Assembly: GCA_001692895.1 (NCBI GenBank)
Contig: KV748194.1
Coordinates: 2,414,746 to 2,478,745, forward strand
Reading direction: 5' to 3'
Length of the DNA stretch: 64,000 bases
Origin: Cenococcum geophilum 1.58
Lineage: Eukaryota > Ascomycota > Dothideomycetes > Gloniales > Gloniaceae
Under the pieces are notes generated by a model. The model searched no databases and had not been told where the DNA came from. It worked only from the letters and a program-made list of their open reading frames with translations. Below, one piece after another: positions 58,825 through 64,000 of this stretch (positions within the stretch are counted from its first letter, which is position 1; each line of letters begins with the position of its first letter). Position numbers and translations under genes: made by a program.

Positions 58825-60700
58825 AAAAAATATCTAATTGTATTATACTACGTACAATACTGCGCATGCAGCCTCTAGGCTATGGCGCTATGGTTCTATA
58901 TATATGAATCCTTTCTAGGCAGCTTAATATGTACTAGTAGTTATGTCCTAGTAGTTTATAAACTCCTAAAGGTTTATAGCTCCTTAATAAAATACTAAGG
59001 TACTGTAACTACTAGGGAATAAGAAGACGGTAGGAAAAACTATAGGAAATTCTAACACCTATCTCTGTCCTTTTGCAATTTATTTCTATTCTTTTACTCT
59101 CTAATATCTTTTTACTAAAAGCTTAGTAGGAGTTACCTCCTTCTAGAATCCTATTTGTTTTGTTTTATTCTTCTATAGAACCTTTTAAGCTAGTATTACC
59201 TACTAGCTTAGCTACTTTTAGAACCTTGCAGTCTTTACTATTTATAAAGTGGTTTTCTTTACAATTAATATAAAGAGGGGTAGTATGCTTATAGGGCTTG
59301 CCTATTATTATATAGGTAGAACAGGAGTGGTCTTTAGATAAATGTACAGCCGTACAAAATCTATAGGCTCTAGTAGAGTATCTATCTCCTATATGGCCAA
59401 ATTTTTGGTAGCTAGTGCACTGCGTAGTAGGAGAGACTTTGAGGTATTTTACTACCTTAGTAGCTGTACCTGTAATTGATATTTCTTTTTACTTAAGGGT
59501 TTCTTATCTTTCGTCTTTATTCTCTATAGTAAAAACTATAGAGCTAAATCTGGTTTATAGATTATGTCTTTTTTCGCCAGATAAAATCCATCTAGGTAGT
59601 CCTTATATCCTTATAGGATTAAAGGTCTTAATTTCTTCTTTTAGAAGCTTAGAGCCTCCTTCTTCTAAAAAAGGTAGGGTAGGAACCCTATAGGCTATAA
59701 TTTGAACCTATAGTTCTAATTTTTGTTCTCTTTAAAAGGTAAAGCAGTTATGCTAGATCTCCTTATATTTAACCAGGAAATCTGCATTATACTCTTCTAT
59801 AATTATAAGGAGAATATTTTATTTTCCTTTAGTTCTAGCTATAGACGCTAGTACTAGCTTTTTTACTTGCAGTTTTAATGTAAATAGTTAATTAACTTTG
59901 TTTTATATAGAGAATGTATTTAAGAATTGGTTCTTTTCGTTTATAATTAAAACTAGCTTCCTTTCTTATAGCTGCTTTTTCTTACTTTTAGTAGAGGTAG
60001 AGCTAGTGCTAGGCGTGCTACTAGTTACCCTACTAGAAGAAGGAGGGGTAGACGATAATAAGGAAGGTAGGGAGGATAAAGAAGGGAGGTCCTTTTTTAG
60101 CCTCTTTGCGTAAGTTTCTTTAATAGGAGCCACCTCCTTACGAAGAGCTCTTACTTCTTCTACTAGTCCTTTTAGGACATTATTTGTCTTCTCTTTTTCT
60201 TTTTCTTTTTCTTCTTCTTCTTCTTCATCTTCTTCTTATATAAAGGGATTTCCTCCTAATAGGATACTTTGTGTATAGTACACTAGCTATTCTACTTATT
60301 CTTTTATTTCTTCTCTTTCTTCTTCTTCTTCTTCTAGCCCTTTATAGGCCTAGGTTAGGCTTTCTAAAGCAAAGCTTAGATATTGTTCCGGAGAAAAGGA
60401 ATAGGAGGGTATATCATCCGTACTATCCGTAGTAGTTATTAGTTATATTGTCTTTTTTTTATATAGGTTTTTGGTTTTCTTTTTTTTAGGAAAAGACTAA
60501 GGATATCTTCTTTTTTATTCTGCCCTAATTAGGCTAGGAGAAGGAGAAGGGGGAGAATAAGTAAATGTAGAACCCTTATCACTTATTTCTATAGGAGGTT
60601 TTTTTTAAACCTATTAGGCCTTAGCATTTTATATCTTATATAGGGGTTCCTAGTTTTTACTATCCTTATACCCTTTCTCCTTACTAATCCTACTAGAAGA
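58825..60700 (-). mobile_element. LINE fragment with ORF1 and the shared 3' tail
   Basis: The tail module (58832-58935), next to an A-rich stretch on the minus strand, lies just beyond an ORF1-type region. Read on the minus strand, that region has an acidic Glu-rich stretch coded by CTT repeats (60190-60340) and a Lys-rich part. Three CCHC-like knuckles follow at about 59.2-59.45 kb (YRFCTAVHLSKDHSCS, then LYINCKENHFINSKDC). Such triple knuckles are typical of ORF1 in fungal Tad-like and R1-like LINEs. No reverse transcriptase is visible between ORF1 and the tail, so most of the element is missing. Confidence 0.6.
60180..60340. repeat. CTT/TTC-rich microsatellite
   Basis: Two runs of CTT and TTTCTT occur in ORF1 of the minus-strand LINE fragment, where they code for Glu and Lys. 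Confidence 0.8.
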
Positions 60701-60839
60701 TTTCTAGGGAGATTAGGCTAAAAGGTAGTAGAAAATCTAGCATCTATATTTCGTGGTTTTAGTATTTAGCTTTAGTGTTCCTATCTATACCTCACTTATT
60801 AACCCAAGGTATAAGTAGTCTATACTTTTAGGTGTTTAA

Positions 60840-60915
60840 AATTTTAAACCCTGCTAAGCCAGCTTCTAATTGGTTAGAAAGCTAGCTTCTTATTAGTTAG
60901 AAAGAAAAACGTAGG
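60840..60915. repeat. Short tandem duplication of a 25-bp unit
   Basis: CAGCTTCTAATTGGTTAGAAAG is followed directly by a variant, TAGCTTCTTATTAGTTAGAAAG. Nothing else is recognised between the LINE fragment and the Helitron. Confidence 0.6.
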
Positions 60916-61399
60916 TGGTATCTACCTATAGAATATATGTGACGAATACTAAAATATTTAAGATCTTACTATTAGCAAATTAACCTTTTTGTTGATATCT
61001 CTATTAATACTACTATACGCATCTTAACTATGGTAGAACCTGCTTTAATTAAGTGTAGCAAGTGCTGTTTAATACAACCCTGTATTAATTTTATTAAAAA
61101 CGGCCTATTTTATTAAGCTTTTAAAGTAATGTTAATCGTGTTAATCAAAGGTGCGTTTTCCCTATATATTACTTCTACTTTTATTTACTTTCCTAGGGCT
61201 CTAAATATAATTTAAATAGGCAGAAAGCAGAGCTTAGTTCTACTGAGACTCGTCCTATAAAGCGCTAGTAAAATGCTTTACCTAAAACCAATATTAAGGA
61301 CGTCTTCTTACCTCGCGGCCAGAACAGTTAAGATACCCCTAAAATAGCTTAACGGCGGAAGATAATTAGGGTAATACAACGGGAGCACCGCATTCTTAA

Positions 61400-64000
61400 T
61401 TAGCGGGGTAAAGCTTACTTGCCTACTCCTCCACTATATATTATAGATAAAGCTCTATATAGTAGCAGAGGCGCTTTAAATAACCTAAATATGTCCTTGC
61501 TGGAACTAGCTCCTATACCTACTCTACCGCTAATACCTACTCTACCGCTAATACCTACTCTACCGCTAATACCTACTTTACCGCTAATACCTACTCTACC
61601 GCCAATACCTACTCTACTGCTAATACCACCTTCCTTACAGCAAGCTCCCTCGCGGCAAGCTCCCTCTCTATAGGCTTCCTCTTGGTAAGCTCCCTCTCAG
61701 TAAGCTCTAACTACGGCTACTCTACGGCTAATACCACCTTCCTTACGGCAAGCTCCAACTACAGCTACACTACTACCTGTTTCGGCTGTTAATTAGGAGC
61801 AAATTAAGAAGTTTAGGAGTATACTACAGGCTAAGCGTATAGAGACGTGTAGTCGCTGTAAGGAGTAGTGGTTCTAAATAGGCCTAGCTACGGAGGGTAA
61901 TAATATAGGTGTATATAAAGTCTGTATTAAGGACGCCGATAGCCTTAAAGATCTAACCCTTTCTTCCCTATTTAGTAAAATCAATAAGCTCGATCCGGGG
62001 CCTGTTCCTAGCTTCCTACCTATACTTACTATAGTAGAGGAGCTTCTAATTGCGCGCGTATACGTTTATCTATAAGTCGTATATATACGCGGCTAGTAAT
62101 ATTGCTATACTAGCTACGTTTGCTGCTTTAGCTAGAATACACTAAAGACTTAGAGGCAGCTACTACGGCTACCTACTAAACTCGATATACTAGTCGTGAG
62201 GCTTATAGTAGTAGAGGGTGGTTAATACTTAAGTTGGCGGTTTACTAAGCGGTATACCGTAAGGCGCTCTACTATAGCACTATGGCTTTACTTTCTAAAG
62301 GTTAATCATCCTAATTATCGCGATGTTGAAATATATAGCACCTGGCTTATTAGCTTACCCGAAAATGGCTCTATATTAAATTAGCTACCTTATATTAATA
62401 AGTTGGAGTTTAACAATTCTACTTCTATGTAACGTCCTTCTGCTATTAATCCTCTACCTACTAAGCTTGGTAGTAATATACTAGATAGCGAATTTAATAA
62501 CGATATACTAGATACTTTGGTTCCTAATCTAGTGCCTAACCTTAATAAATTGGAACTTTTGGGTTGTAAGGTTTAATACCAATAAGACCTATAAATAGGC
62601 CTAGAGGTTCCTACTATGCGGTAAACACCTCTCTCTAAGTAATTAGCTAGTTTTATTATGCGCGGCGCCTTTCCTACTCTATTTCCTTATAGCAAAGCCG
62701 ACTTTAATATGCCATGAAGCCGTATAGTTACCCTAGCTGCTTACGCTAAGTATATACTTAAGTATTAGGACGGTCGGTTTGGCCGCTACCCCTTATTTTA
62801 CTACTATATGTTTAATCGGATTATAAAAGAGCAAGCCCTTAACGCCACCCGCTTCCTTTACAGCCGATTAAATAAAAATAGTCTATCTTTAGATAAGCTT
62901 AATAATCTTATAAATAGTAGTAGGGGTAACTAGGTTTTAAATAAGATTATACGGTATATACGGAAGCTTAAGGGCACCAGGCCTTACTGAAAGTAGAAGA
63001 GAAATAAGCTTACGGCTTATACTAAAAATATTTAAAGCGGGTCTCTTTTCTTTACACTTAGCGCTACTAATCTATATTGGCATGATCTACACTATTATAT
63101 GCCTTGATTTAATAAATATAAGGCTGCTAATAAGGCTTAGCGCTACCGGATTGCTTCTTAGAATCTTAATAATAACCCGCATATTGCTACTTACTGGCTA
63201 TATTACCGCTTTAATCTGTTTAGAAAGCACGTGCTTATAGGTCTATTTAATGGCACTAACTTTTAGTCCTAATATAAGTGGTAGGCGTGAGGTAGTGGCT
63301 ATATATATGGCTTCTTATAGAGTTTAATAGCCCTAAGGCTAGATCCGTTAACTAGTGAATTAAGGGCGGCTTTTGCTAAGCACTGGGCTGCTTTTATATC
63401 CGTAATAAATTTTGATTAATCTAGGCCTCCTAATCTTTAATATTCTTCTACTTTTAGCTATAAAAAACACCTTAACACTAGTAAGCTTCTTACTGCCTGC
63501 CTTAATCGATTTTAACGGCACTGTAATTGTACTAAATCTTACTACTTAAGATTAAAGAAAGGCTCCGCTAGAGCGAAGGAGTGCCGCTTTTACTTTCTAC
63601 GCTTTCTCCGCGATAAGGCCGCTGTATTAAAGGATTAAAACCTATATTACTGGACGTTCTGTCTATAGCGTAACAATAAGCTTCTTAATAGCTATAATTT
63701 AGCTATAATACTAGCGTAGATAGCAAATATTAATACGTCGCCCGCTATAAGCATATTAGTAATAGTTAACTATATAGGTAAATATTACAGTAAGGAAGAG
63801 AAGAAGTTAACTTCCTACTAGGAGTTACTCTAATTAGTATAGCCGCACGCTAATAGTCTTTATGCCTTTAGTTTAATAGTAGCTAAGTTTATAAACAAGC
63901 TTATTGCTAAACGCGATTAGTTAGCGCAGGAGGTATTCTATCTGCTTTTTAATATTCCCCTTTCTAAAGGCTTAAGGAATGTAGTAACTTTAGACTACCG
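61400..64000 (+). mobile_element. Helitron (rolling-circle transposon), 5' part, runs off the window
   Basis: Plus-strand pieces follow the order of fungal Helitron Rep/helicase proteins. A Cys-containing start (ETCSRCKEQWF, about 61.84 kb) leads to LDPGPVPSFLPILTIVEELL and ARVYVYLQVVYIRG. Next comes RYTVRRSTIALWLYFLKVNH, then RFGRYPLFYYYMFNRIIKEQ (about 62.77 kb). The helitron helicase-like domain has NPHIATYWLYYRFNLFRKHV and GSGYIYGFL (about 63.29 kb), where the family's HxH pair of the Rep site should be and is missing. The helicase half lies beyond 64000. The stops are mainly TAG/TAA at Gln or Trp codons. Its 5' terminus was not located. Confidence 0.75.
61510..61628 (+). repeat. 18-bp tandem repeat CCTACTCTACCGCTAATA, about 6.5 copies
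   Basis: The unit codes for Pro-Thr-Leu-Pro-Leu-Ile in one frame, within the front part of the Helitron. A looser set of GCAAGCTCCCTC repeats follows to about 61760. Confidence 0.9.

Noticed and set aside
59415-60113. Plus-strand open frames of 71-92 codons
   Set aside because: They are antisense to the LINE ORF1 region, whose CCHC-like knuckles are on the minus strand.
61419-61673. Open frame with PTLPLI repeats as a separate gene
   Set aside because: It is the 18-bp tandem repeat near the front of the Helitron; frames around it carry stops and no start or splice structure supports an independent gene.

Overview
The window looks like a piece of a filamentous ascomycete (Pezizomycotina) nuclear genome. 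Host genes have several short introns (about 50-115 nt) with fungal-type branch sites, and the gene set includes a psi-factor-producing oxygenase, which is typical of these fungi. The right three quarters are AT-rich and saturated with TpA, as repeat-induced point mutation (RIP) leaves them. The species cannot be named from what I can see.

Positions 1 to about 14.9 kb are ordinary gene-bearing DNA. In order they hold a Nudix diphosphoinositol-polyphosphate hydrolase (aps1 type, minus strand), an arginyl-tRNA-protein transferase (ATE1, plus), a very-long-chain enoyl-CoA reductase (TSC13 type, plus) and a large fused dioxygenase/P450 of the ppo (linoleate diol synthase) family (plus). Last comes a 5' piece of a succinate dehydrogenase flavoprotein gene that stops at the edge of the AT-rich block. 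Three non-autonomous DNA transposons with clear ends sit between these genes: a hAT-type one with an 8-bp target duplication (5232-5667), a mariner-type one at TA (5800-6145) and a fold-back one at TA (8696-9267). The genes show no shared pathway; this is a normal fungal mixture.

From about 14.9 kb to the end the window is a nest of mutated transposons. A minus-strand Gypsy element (16736-30882) holds a plus-strand Gypsy chromovirus (19065-27012) inserted with a 5-bp duplication. To its right lies a decayed DUF3435 (tyrosine recombinase/FluG-domain) gene, then a cluster of tandem repeats. A LINE (34740-40329) sits inside a mariner-type inverted-repeat element (34608-40639). Next are an 0.8-kb inverted-repeat element and a Fot1/pogo DDE transposon (41552-43397). 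A third Gypsy chromovirus (45234 to about 56756) follows; its left LTR was hit by a Harbinger-type element and its body by two 1.1-kb SINE-like retroposons. Beyond it are a decayed DUF3723 gene (minus), a LINE ORF1 fragment (minus) and the front part of a Helitron that runs off the right edge.

The points most worth attention are the following. DUF3435 and DUF3723 remnants occur together; both are gene types associated with Starship giant transposons. A long SINE-like family carries an internal minisatellite and shares its 3' tail with a LINE. RIP marks appear opposite in strand between the LINE and the Helitron. The Harbinger-type insertion looks largely unmutated inside mutated DNA.
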